This document shows, piece after piece, positions 6,910 to 15,130 of a stretch of 64,000 nt of DNA. A program made the position numbers and the translations under genes. This stretch comes from Paenibacillus antri (GTDB lineage: Bacteria > Bacillota > Bacilli > Paenibacillales > YIM-B00363), in NCBI RefSeq assembly GCF_005765165.1, contig NZ_VCIW01000029.1:1-64000 (forward strand), read 5' to 3'. Under the pieces are notes generated by a model. It was not told the origin of the DNA and ran no database searches. It was given only the letters and a program-made list of their open reading frames with translations. The first letter of the stretch is position 1. Every line of letters starts with the position of its first letter.

Positions 6910-8700
6910 ATGAAGAATTTGTATAAAACTTTTTTTCAGAAAAAACTGTATGTCAAAATTATCGGGCTGTTCTCCGTCATGACCGTTCTGAGCGTCATCA
7001 CGCTTTTCTACATGTTATCCGCGGTCATGTCCGAATCGATCACGCGGGTGGAGCTCGACAGTCAAGAAGAGGCGATGGAGCTGGTCGACGACGTCATTCG
7101 CTCGAAAACCGAGCAGGCGCAGTCGTTGATGCTGGCGATCTATCGCAACGACCCGTTGTATTCCGACTTTTCCGCTTTCCTTACAAGCTCGTATGAAGAC
7201 TACATTCAAAAGCGGCTCAACCGCGCCCATCAATACCCGGGATTCGACTTCCCCAACGCGACGAGGTATTTCAAAGATTTCATCGACGACAACCGGGATG
7301 TGCGGCATGCGATTATATACAGCGGAGAGACGCAGGCTTTATATGCGCTCGGGCCTAGCGGGAACCTGAAGCACGTGGAAGTCAACGCGTCGCGATCCTA
7401 TATTCCCGAATTCATGTCGTCCGACGTGCCGCTCGTCTCCGTTCCGAACGTCTGGGTTCGCAAGGCGATCGGGGAATTCGACCCGAACTTATTCGCGGTC
7501 AGCGTCCCGATTACGCAAGTGCGGACGTTCCGTCCGATCGGCAAGCTGGTCCTGCTGTACGATACGGAAGCGATCCGGAGAGCGGCGGGGGAGAAGACGG
7601 AGGCGAAGGGGAGCATCGGCGTCGTCGCGGCGGACGGGAAGCTGCTGTATCGATCGCCGGATACGCCGAAAGACGTGACGTTCGCCCTGCAGCCGGACGC
7701 CGATGTCGAAGCGAATTATTATATTACGACGGTAGCGAACCCCGCGGGCGGATATACGGTCGTAAGCGCCGTCTCGAAGGCGCTGATCGCGGAGCAGTCC
7801 CGAGGCGTCCGAGTCGGATTAGCGATCGTGGGCTTGGCCTGCATCGGAATCGCGATCGCGGTGTCCTCCTGGTTCATCGTGAGGCTCTCCAAGCGGACCA
7901 ACCGCATCATCGGCTTTATGCGGCGGGCGGAAACCGGCGACATGGCGGTCCGAATTCCGGACGAGAAGGAAGACGAGCTGGGTCAAATTTCAAGGTCGTT
8001 CAATCAGATGCTGGACGAGCTGTCCAAATATATCGACCGGGTATATAAAGCGGAGATCAAGCAGAAGAACGCGGAGATGGCGGCGCTGCAGGCGAGGGTC
8101 AATCCGCATTTTCTCTATAATACCTTGGAAGTGATTCGCATGAGAGCCGTCTCCCAGGGCGCGAAAGACGTCGGGGAGATGATTTACAGCATGTCGTCCT
8201 TGTTCCGAAATTTCGTGAAGCCGAAGCCGAGGCATACGCTGCGGGACGAGTTGGGCAATTGCCGGCTGTATCTGGAATTGTTCCGGATTCGTTACAAGGA
8301 CAAGTTCCGGTACGAGATCGACTGCGAGCCGGAGCTGAGGGAGATGGAGATCATCAGCACGTCGCTTCTTCCCATCGTAGAAAATTATATCGTACACGGA
8401 TTGCGGACCGAAGCGTCGGATAACGTCGTTACGATTCGGGCCGTCCGGGAAGGAGACGACATCCGGTTCGTCTGCGCCGACAACGGCGCGGGGATCGAAC
8501 CGGATCGGCTGGAGCGGATTCGCGCGACGCTGAACAACCCGGACGCGGAGTCGGAGTCGTTCGGATTGCGCAGCGTGTTGGAGCGGCTGGTGTTGTTCTA
8601 CGGCAACCGCGCGCGGCTCGAGATCGACAGCGCGCCGGGGGTCGGCACGACGGTCGCCGCTTGGATTCCGATACAAGGAGAACATTCGAATCATGTATAA
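6910..8700 (+). CDS. YesM-type sensor histidine kinase
   Basis: A 596-residue membrane kinase. It has an N-terminal transmembrane helix (about residues 16-38), an extracytoplasmic sensor domain of about 260 residues, a second helix (about 296-320), a HAMP linker, a His_kinase core with phosphoacceptor His400 in NPHFLYNTLE, and a C-terminal HATPase with the IVENYIVHGL N-box and ADNGAGI. It should sense an external sugar, or its loaded binding protein, and phosphorylate the regulator whose ATG at 8693 overlaps its last codons. The ATG at 6899 is followed by an early stop, so 6910 is the start. The importer and mannosidases downstream are the expected targets. Confidence 0.92.
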   Translation: MKNLYKTFFQKKLYVKIIGLFSVMTVLSVITLFYMLSAVMSESITRVELDSQEEAMELVDDVIRSKTEQAQSLMLAIYRNDPLYSDFSAFLTSSYEDYIQKRLNRAHQYPGFDFPNATRYFKDFIDDNRDVRHAIIYSGETQALYALGPSGNLKHVEVNASRSYIPEFMSSDVPLVSVPNVWVRKAIGEFDPNLFAVSVPITQVRTFRPIGKLVLLYDTEAIRRAAGEKTEAKGSIGVVAADGKLLYRSPDTPKDVTFALQPDADVEANYYITTVANPAGGYTVVSAVSKALIAEQSRGVRVGLAIVGLACIGIAIAVSSWFIVRLSKRTNRIIGFMRRAETGDMAVRIPDEKEDELGQISRSFNQMLDELSKYIDRVYKAEIKQKNAEMAALQARVNPHFLYNTLEVIRMRAVSQGAKDVGEMIYSMSSLFRNFVKPKPRHTLRDELGNCRLYLELFRIRYKDKFRYEIDCEPELREMEIISTSLLPIVENYIVHGLRTEASDNVVTIRAVREGDDIRFVCADNGAGIEPDRLERIRATLNNPDAESESFGLRSVLERLVLFYGNRARLEIDSAPGVGTTVAAWIPIQGEHSNHV

Positions 8701-10201
8701 AGTGTTTCTCGTAGACGACGAACCTTTCATCATCGAAGGGTTGTACGACATACTGGATTGGTCGGAGCTCGGGCTGGAAATCGTCGGCAGCGCCGGGAAC
8801 GGGAAGGAAGCGTCGGCGGCGCTGCGGACGGCGCCGGCGGACATTCTGATTACGGATATTTCCATGCCCTTCATGAACGGCCTGGAATTGATTCGCGATA
8901 TTCGCGGCGATCGACCCGACATCCGGGTCATCGTGTTAAGCGGCTATAACGAATTCGAATACCTGAAAGAAGGGCTTGTACTTGGCATTGAAAATTATTT
9001 ACTGAAGCCGATTAACGTGGAAGAGCTCCAGGCGACGCTGCGGAATACGGTCGAGAAGCTGGATCGGGAGCAGGAGCCGCCTAAGCTGCAGGGAAGCGAC
9101 ATCGGCATTCTGAAGGAAAACATTATGTACCGTTGGGTGACGGGCGGCATCTCGGAGGCGGAATTGGCCGAACGCGCGGAGCTGCTGCATATCGATATCG
9201 GCCGCGCCTGCTTCTTCGTCGCCCTTCTTCGAACGGACGGCGATCCGGAAGCGCTCTACCGGACGGCGGCGGAGCTCTTGCCGCCGGCGGTCCCGTTCCA
9301 CGATCTGAACGGAGACGTCGTCGTCCTGTTCCTGACGGACGACGCGACGGAAGGGAAACGGGAGGCGATCGAACGACTGCAGCGGCTGCAGCGCCGAATG
9401 GAACCGTTCGGGGGATGCCGGATCGCGATCGGAAGCGTAGAGCGCGACGTCGGAGACGTGCGCAGCAGCTACGCGAACGCCCAGAAGGCCCAAGAATACT
9501 TCTTGCTCTACGATCGCCGCGAGATGCTCGATTACGCCTCGCTCCCGATCGGCGGCGAGCCGGCGCTGAGGGGCCTGCCCACGGAGATGAACTACGAGAA
9601 GTTGATTTTCGCCAAGGACGAAGAGAAGCTGATGCAGCGGATCGAAGCGGATTTCGAAAGCTTACAGCAGCTCGAAGGGATGACCCCGGGGTATCTTCAA
9701 AGCCTAGCGGTAGAGATGATCATTCAATTGCAGATGCCTTTCCGCGCCGGGCAGCACGGCGGACCTCCCCTGTGGTACAGCGAAGGGATCAAGAAAGCGG
9801 CCGCCGCGGCGTCCAAGGAACAGTTGATCGGCATCGTGAAAGAGGCGGCGCGACGAATGATGGAGTCGCTGCGCAAGGACGGCCGGAGTCCGATCGTACA
9901 GCAAGTGCTGAAGCATATTCACGAGTCCTATGCGGAATCCTTATCGCTCAAGTCGATGGGGCAGCGCTACCATGTCCATCCCGTATATTTAGGCCAGTTG
10001 TTTCTGCGGGAAACCGAAGTGACGTTCTCCGAATACGTGAACCGGTATCGGATCGAACAGTCGAAGCGGCTGCTGAAGGAGACGAACGAGAAGGTGCAGG
10101 AGGTCGCCCAGTCGGTCGGGTATTGGGAGATCGGTTACTTCTATAAACAATTCAAAAAATACGTCGGGTTATCCCCGACGGAGTACAGGGAACTGTCGTA
10201 A
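8693..10201 (+). CDS. YesN-type response regulator with AraC DNA-binding domain
   Basis: A 502-residue regulator that overlaps the kinase gene by 8 nt. The N-terminal receiver domain has the acidic DDE cluster, phosphoacceptor Asp55 in ITDISMP, and the conserved Ser and Lys in VLSGYNEF and LLKPI. A central variable domain of about 250 residues follows. The C-terminal AraC double helix-turn-helix (about residues 400-500) carries SLKSMGQRYHVHPVYLGQLF and VGYWEIGYFYKQFKKYVG. It probably activates the sugar importer operon starting at 10334. Confidence 0.93.
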   Translation: MYKVFLVDDEPFIIEGLYDILDWSELGLEIVGSAGNGKEASAALRTAPADILITDISMPFMNGLELIRDIRGDRPDIRVIVLSGYNEFEYLKEGLVLGIENYLLKPINVEELQATLRNTVEKLDREQEPPKLQGSDIGILKENIMYRWVTGGISEAELAERAELLHIDIGRACFFVALLRTDGDPEALYRTAAELLPPAVPFHDLNGDVVVLFLTDDATEGKREAIERLQRLQRRMEPFGGCRIAIGSVERDVGDVRSSYANAQKAQEYFLLYDRREMLDYASLPIGGEPALRGLPTEMNYEKLIFAKDEEKLMQRIEADFESLQQLEGMTPGYLQSLAVEMIIQLQMPFRAGQHGGPPLWYSEGIKKAAAAASKEQLIGIVKEAARRMMESLRKDGRSPIVQQVLKHIHESYAESLSLKSMGQRYHVHPVYLGQLFLRETEVTFSEYVNRYRIEQSKRLLKETNEKVQEVAQSVGYWEIGYFYKQFKKYVGLSPTEYRELS

Positions 10202-10252
10202 AGTACGCAGTTTCCTTTAATTTATCCAGCGAATCTTTAGTTTGATTCCTAT

Positions 10253-10281
10253 TTGAAAATGCTTTCATGATTTAGTGTTAA
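10253..10281 (+). promoter_or_regulatory. promoter with an overlapping cre-like site before the first importer
   Basis: TTGAAA (10253-10258) and TGTTAA (10276-10281) are 17 nt apart. TGAAAATGCTTTCA at 10254-10267 matches 13 of 14 positions of the Bacillus CcpA consensus TGWAANCGNTNWCA, with T replacing the central C. The site covers the -35 element, so carbon catabolite repression of the mannoside operon is likely. Confidence 0.55.
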
Positions 10282-10333
10282 GAGGTAAGCAACACATAAG
10301 AATCCAAGCGATGCAAAAGGGAGAGAGAAAGAG

Positions 10334-11800
10334 ATGGCAATGAAGAAGAAGCGTGTAGGAACGACGGTCGCCTCGCTGCTCGTTACGGCGCTTGCGTTAA
10401 CCGCTTGCGGCGGCGGCGGAAGCGCATCCCAAGGAACGGCGGAACAACCGGTAGAATTGCTCTGGTACACGATCGGCACTCCGCAGAAGGATACGGATCG
10501 CGTCATGGAGGAAGTCAGCAAGTATACGAAAGAAAAGATCGGCGCCACGGTCAAGATGACGCAAATCGACTGGGGCGACTATACGCAAAAGCTGCAGGTC
10601 ATGGCGGCGGCGGGCGAGCCGATGGATATCGTATTCACTTCCTCTTGGGCGTTCGATTATGTGCAAAACGCGCGGAAGGGCGCCTTCCTGCCGATCGACG
10701 ACCTGCTGAAGGAACACGGTCAAGGGATCGTCGAGACGTTGGACCCTGCGTTCCTGGAAGGTTCGAAGGTGGACGGCAAAAATTACGGGATCCCGGCGAA
10801 CAAAGAGCTCCCGGCGCAAGAAGTATGGCGCTTCAACAAACAATATTTGGACAAATATAACCTCGACTACACAGGCGTCTATACTCTCGAAAGCTTAGAG
10901 CCGCTGCTGAAGACGATCAAAGAAAACGAACCGTCGGTAACGCCGCTCTCCCTCGATAAGAACTACAAGCCGTATGTCCCTTACGACTACGTGATCGAAG
11001 GGCTGCCGATGGCGGTGGCGCTGGACACGACGGATTACAAAATCGTAAACCTGTTGGAGACGCCGGAGATGAAGCAGGCGCTCGAGACGATGCACAAGTA
11101 CTACAAGGCTGGGTACATTCCGGCGGAAGCCGCGACGATGACGTCCGCGACCGATATTCAGACGGCCGGCACGTGGCTCGTCGATCGCGCGACCACGCAG
11201 CCGTTCGCCGACAATCTGTGGTCGGAAAGCTTGGGATACCCGATCGTATCTACGCCGGCCAGCGAATCGACAATTTATAACTGGTCCGTCATGGGCTCCA
11301 TGCAGGCGATCTCGGCGAATTCCGAATATCCGGAGAAGGCGATGGAGTTCCTGAATCTGCTGAATACCGACCCGTATCTTCGCAACCTGGTGGATTCCGG
11401 CATCGAGGGCGTTCACTACGAGAAGGTCAGCGACAACGTCATGAAAAACTTGGACGAGTCCAAAAACTACGATATGCCGACGTTCTCGTTGGGCAACGTC
11501 ATGCTTACGTACTTGAACCCGACCGATCCGGAAAACAAGTGGGAAGAGTTCCAAAAGTTTAACGATGCCGGCAAACCGGCTCCGCTGCTCGGCTTCAACT
11601 TCGATACGTCGAACGTCAGCACGGAAATCGCGACCGTCCAGAACGTGAAAGAAGAGTTCTGGTCCGCCCTGATGACGGGGACAGTCGACCCGAACGAATT
11701 TACGCCGAAGGCGATCGAGAAATTCAAGGCCGCGGGCCTCGACAAGATCATCGAGGAAGCGCAGCGCCAATTGGACGAATGGCGCGCCGCGAATCAATAA
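10334..11800 (+). CDS. extracellular sugar-binding lipoprotein (LplA-like)
   Basis: A 488-residue substrate-binding lipoprotein. The signal peptide ends in a lipobox LTAC with acceptor Cys25 followed by Gly residues. The rest is a type 1 extracellular solute-binding fold with the usual TQIDWGDYTQKL and long C-terminal helices. It would capture oligosaccharide outside the membrane for the two permeases at 11895 and 12864. The downstream GH125, clan-A and GH38 enzymes suggest a mannose-containing oligosaccharide or N-glycan fragment; the binding specificity itself cannot be read. It is followed by a hairpin that separates it from the permeases. Confidence 0.9.
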   Translation: MAMKKKRVGTTVASLLVTALALTACGGGGSASQGTAEQPVELLWYTIGTPQKDTDRVMEEVSKYTKEKIGATVKMTQIDWGDYTQKLQVMAAAGEPMDIVFTSSWAFDYVQNARKGAFLPIDDLLKEHGQGIVETLDPAFLEGSKVDGKNYGIPANKELPAQEVWRFNKQYLDKYNLDYTGVYTLESLEPLLKTIKENEPSVTPLSLDKNYKPYVPYDYVIEGLPMAVALDTTDYKIVNLLETPEMKQALETMHKYYKAGYIPAEAATMTSATDIQTAGTWLVDRATTQPFADNLWSESLGYPIVSTPASESTIYNWSVMGSMQAISANSEYPEKAMEFLNLLNTDPYLRNLVDSGIEGVHYEKVSDNVMKNLDESKNYDMPTFSLGNVMLTYLNPTDPENKWEEFQKFNDAGKPAPLLGFNFDTSNVSTEIATVQNVKEEFWSALMTGTVDPNEFTPKAIEKFKAAGLDKIIEEAQRQLDEWRAANQ

Positions 11801-11816
11801 GGTAAAGCGCGAGGGC

Positions 11817-11845
11817 GGGGGCGAATGTGAAGCACATTCGCCCTC
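11817..11845 (+). terminator. intra-operon hairpin (partial terminator or mRNA stabiliser)
   Basis: GGGCGAATGT (11819-11828) and ACATTCGCCC (11834-11843) form a 10-bp stem in the gap between the binding protein and the first permease. There is no long U-run, so partial termination or 3'-end protection of the binding-protein message is more likely than a full stop. Confidence 0.6.
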
Positions 11846-11894
11846 TCCGTTTCGCCGATTTTCACGGATACAGCCGGAACGAGGAGGGTGAACG

Positions 11895-12833
11895 ATGAGT
11901 GCCGTCAGGCGATTATTCAAGGATTTAAACGCAAACAAAGCGATGCTGTTGATGGTGCTGCCTGCGACGGTATGGTTTTTGATTTTTTCTTATTTGCCGA
12001 TGGCCGGCTTGGTCATCGCATTTAAGGAGTACCGTTATTCCAGAGACGGATTTCTTGCCAGCATTCTTAACAGCGCTTGGGTAGGGTTCGAGAATTTCAA
12101 GTTTTTATTCAGCACGAACGATGCATGGATCATTACCAGGAACACGGTGCTTTATAACGTGGTCTTTATTGTCCTCGGTTTGTTGTTAGCCGTCGGGATG
12201 GCCATCGTGTTGTCGGAAATCGTCAACAAAAAATTAGCGAAGGTGTACCAAACCGGCATGTTTTTGCCACACTTCTTATCATGGGTCATCGTCGGCTACT
12301 TCGTTTTCAGTTTCCTTAGCTTCGACCGAGGCGTCTTGAATCAGCTCATGGAAGCGCTCGGTCTCGAACGGACGCAGTGGTATGCGGACCCCGAGCCTTG
12401 GCCGATCATCATCGTGTTGGTCAACCTATGGAAATCGGTAGGGTACAGCAGCGTGATTTATTTGGCGGCCATTACCGGCTTCGACAAGTCTCTGTATGAA
12501 GCGGCCATGATCGACGGCGCCAACAAGTGGCAGCAAATCCGAAGGATTACGATCCCCTTGCTTATTCCGATCATGACGATTATGACGCTGCTCAATATCG
12601 GCAGGATCTTCTATGCGGACTTCGGGCTGTTCTTCCAAGTGCCGAGAGATTCCGGGGCGTTGTATTCCGTTACGAACGTTATCGATACGTATGTGTACAG
12701 AGGCTTGACCACGACCGGAGAAATCGGCATGAGCACGGCCGCAGGCTTCTATCAGTCGATCATCGGCTTCCTCTTGGTCATCACGTCTAACTATATCGTC
12801 CGCAAAATCAATAAAGATAATGCGCTGTTTTAA
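11895..12833 (+). CDS. sugar ABC transporter permease (LplB-like)
   Basis: A 312-residue integral membrane protein with six predicted helices. The first begins near residue 16, and the cytoplasmic loop that docks the ATPase carries YEAAMIDGANKWQQ and a terminal IPLLIP. It pairs with the LplC-like permease that begins 31 nt after its stop. GAGGAGGGTG precedes the ATG. No ATPase gene accompanies the operon, so a shared MsmX-type ATPase would be needed. Confidence 0.93.
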   Translation: MSAVRRLFKDLNANKAMLLMVLPATVWFLIFSYLPMAGLVIAFKEYRYSRDGFLASILNSAWVGFENFKFLFSTNDAWIITRNTVLYNVVFIVLGLLLAVGMAIVLSEIVNKKLAKVYQTGMFLPHFLSWVIVGYFVFSFLSFDRGVLNQLMEALGLERTQWYADPEPWPIIIVLVNLWKSVGYSSVIYLAAITGFDKSLYEAAMIDGANKWQQIRRITIPLLIPIMTIMTLLNIGRIFYADFGLFFQVPRDSGALYSVTNVIDTYVYRGLTTTGEIGMSTAAGFYQSIIGFLLVITSNYIVRKINKDNALF

Positions 12834-12863
12834 TTTTCAACGCCGAAGGGGGGCAGGAATCAG

Positions 12864-13781
12864 ATGTTGGCCGTAACCAAAAAAAACCGCGATTTCCACC
12901 GGATCTCTCCCGTGGGGAATGCCATCTTCCATGCGATCGCCGGATTGTTCACCTTCGCGTGCGTATTCCCCTTCGTGTTCGTCATCATCATTTCCTTCAC
13001 GGACGAGAGCACATTGGCTAGGAACGGATACTCGCTGTTTCCGGAGAAATGGAGTTTGGAAGCGTACCGTTATATTTTGTTGACCGGGGAACAGCTGTTC
13101 AGATCTTACGGAGTGACGATCTTCGTGACCGTCGTAGGCACGATCGTCAGCATGGTGTTCATCGCCTTGTTCGCGTATGCGATCTCGAGGAAGAGCTTTA
13201 AATACCGAAACTTCTTTTCGTTCTTGGCTTTCTTCACGATGCTGTTCAACGGCGGCTTGGTGCCGACTTACATCGTCGTCACGCAGTTGTTGGACTTGAA
13301 GGATACGGTGTGGGCGCTCATCCTTCCGATGGCGGTCAACGCCTTTTATATCATGATCATGCGTACGTTCTTCGTGACGTCGGTGCCGGATGCGATTATC
13401 GAGTCCGGGAAAATCGACGGGGCGAGCGAGTTCCGCATTTTCACCACTCTGGTCCTTCCGTTGTCGCTCCCGGGTCTGGCTACGATCGGATTGTTCAGCA
13501 CGCTGGGATACTGGAACGATTGGTTCAACGCCCTGCTGTACATCGACGATCCGGGCCTCGTGCCGCTGCAATCGATGCTGATGCGGATCGAAAACAGCAT
13601 GTCGTTCCTGCTTCAGAACACGTCCAACGCGTCGATCAACGCCGGGATTCTCCAATCGCTGCCGCAGGATACGTCTCGGATGGCGATGGTCGTGCTGGCG
13701 ACCGGACCGATCGTGCTCGCCTACCCGTTCTTCCAGCGGTATTTCATTCAAGGCTTGACGATCGGCGCGGTGAAAGAATAA
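12864..13781 (+). CDS. sugar ABC transporter permease (LplC-like)
   Basis: A 305-residue inner permease of the CUT1/LplC type. It has six predicted helices and the ATPase-contact loop IESGKIDGASEFRIFTT followed by LPLSLPG. Its C-terminus GLTIGAVKE is the usual family ending. It forms the channel with the LplB-like protein encoded just before. The stop is 24 nt before the GH125 gene, which carries GGAGG, so the hydrolases are co-transcribed with the importer. Confidence 0.93.
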   Translation: MLAVTKKNRDFHRISPVGNAIFHAIAGLFTFACVFPFVFVIIISFTDESTLARNGYSLFPEKWSLEAYRYILLTGEQLFRSYGVTIFVTVVGTIVSMVFIALFAYAISRKSFKYRNFFSFLAFFTMLFNGGLVPTYIVVTQLLDLKDTVWALILPMAVNAFYIMIMRTFFVTSVPDAIIESGKIDGASEFRIFTTLVLPLSLPGLATIGLFSTLGYWNDWFNALLYIDDPGLVPLQSMLMRIENSMSFLLQNTSNASINAGILQSLPQDTSRMAMVVLATGPIVLAYPFFQRYFIQGLTIGAVKE

Positions 13782-13805
13782 TTCGTCCTGGAGGAACCAA
13801 CACAC

Positions 13806-15125
13806 ATGGAACAATTTAGATTACCGAAAATTCCGATGCCGGAGCTGCCGCTGCCCGAATCGATCCAAGCCGTGTGCCGGGAAGCGGAAGAGAAGCTGGC
13901 TCATCGTCCGAAGCTGCTTCGCCAGTTTTTGAACTGCTTTCCCAACACGCTGACGACGACGACCAAGCTGACCGACGACGGAACGACGTTCGTCATTACG
14001 GGGGATATCCCGGCGATGTGGCTTCGCGATTCCGTGGAGCAGGTCGTGCATTATCTTCCGTTCGCGAAGCGGGACGCGGACCTGCAGCGGATCGTCGGCG
14101 GCTTGATTCGGCGGCATATCGAGATGATCCTCATCGATCCTTATGCGAACGCGTTCAACGAAACGGCGAACGATTGGCACTGGAACGCGACCGACGAGAC
14201 GGAGATGTCGCCTTGGGTGTGGGAGCGCAAATTCGAGCTCGATTCCATCTGCTTCACGATTCGCCTGGCGTATTTGTATTGGCAGGAAACCGAAAGAACG
14301 GACATCTTCGACGCGAACTTCAAGAAAGCGATGCTGAGAATCGTAGATTTATGGAAAACGGAGCAGCGCCACTTCGAGCTCTCGCCGTACCGCTTCGCGC
14401 GGGATAACGGCATCCCGACGGACTCGCTGCGCAACGGCGGGCTGGGGATGCCGGTCAATTACACAGGCATGATCTGGTCCGGCTTCCGCTCCAGCGACGA
14501 CGCTTGCGATTTCCACTACAACATTCCCGCCAACATGTTCGCCGCGGTCGCGCTGCGATACATGCGCGAGATGGCGGAGTGGGTGTTCCGGGATATGGCG
14601 CTCGTGAAGGAGCTGACGAAGCTGGAGGCGGACGTGGATCACGGGATTCAATTATACGGCATCTATCGGCATCCGGAATTCGGGCCGATCTATGCCTACG
14701 AAACCGACGGATTCGGCAACTACTGCCTGATGGACGACGCCGGCACGCCGGGTCTGATGTCTATCCCGTATCTCGGCTACGCGGCGGCGGACGATCCGAT
14801 CTATCGCAATACGCGCAGATTCGCCCTGAGCAAGAGCAATCCGTTCTATTACGAGGGGAAAGCGGCGAAGGGGATCGGCAGCCCGCACACGCCGCCCGGC
14901 TACATCTGGCATATGGCGTTGTCGATGCAGGGGTTAACGGCGACGACGGCGGAAGAGAAGCTTGAGACGATCGCGATGCTGGAGGCGACGGATGCGGATA
15001 CGGGGTATATGCATGAGGGCTTCCATGCGGACGATCCGACGAGCTTTACGCGGAAATGGTTCGCCTGGTCCAACAGTCTGTTTTCGCAGCTAGTGTACCG
15101 CGCGATGAAAGAAGGGATCTTGTGA
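13806..15125 (+). CDS. GH125 exo-alpha-1,6-mannosidase
   Basis: A 439-residue protein with the full-length GH125 pattern: ITGDIPAMWLRDS near residue 65, FNETANDWHWNATDETEMSP split along the catalytic groove, and SSDDACDFHYNIPANMF around residue 235. GH125 enzymes are metal-independent inverting alpha-1,6-mannosidases that remove mannose from N-glycan cores. No signal peptide is present, so it acts on imported oligosaccharide in the cytoplasm. It lies between the LplABC-type importer and two more hydrolases. The family call is secure; the natural substrate is inferred. Confidence 0.9.
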   Translation: MEQFRLPKIPMPELPLPESIQAVCREAEEKLAHRPKLLRQFLNCFPNTLTTTTKLTDDGTTFVITGDIPAMWLRDSVEQVVHYLPFAKRDADLQRIVGGLIRRHIEMILIDPYANAFNETANDWHWNATDETEMSPWVWERKFELDSICFTIRLAYLYWQETERTDIFDANFKKAMLRIVDLWKTEQRHFELSPYRFARDNGIPTDSLRNGGLGMPVNYTGMIWSGFRSSDDACDFHYNIPANMFAAVALRYMREMAEWVFRDMALVKELTKLEADVDHGIQLYGIYRHPEFGPIYAYETDGFGNYCLMDDAGTPGLMSIPYLGYAAADDPIYRNTRRFALSKSNPFYYEGKAAKGIGSPHTPPGYIWHMALSMQGLTATTAEEKLETIAMLEATDADTGYMHEGFHADDPTSFTRKWFAWSNSLFSQLVYRAMKEGIL

Positions 15126-15130
15126 GCCGA

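Noticed and set aside
10231-10240. Fourth copy of that element before the importer at 10334
   Set aside because: GAATCTTTAG matches too few positions and lacks the second block.
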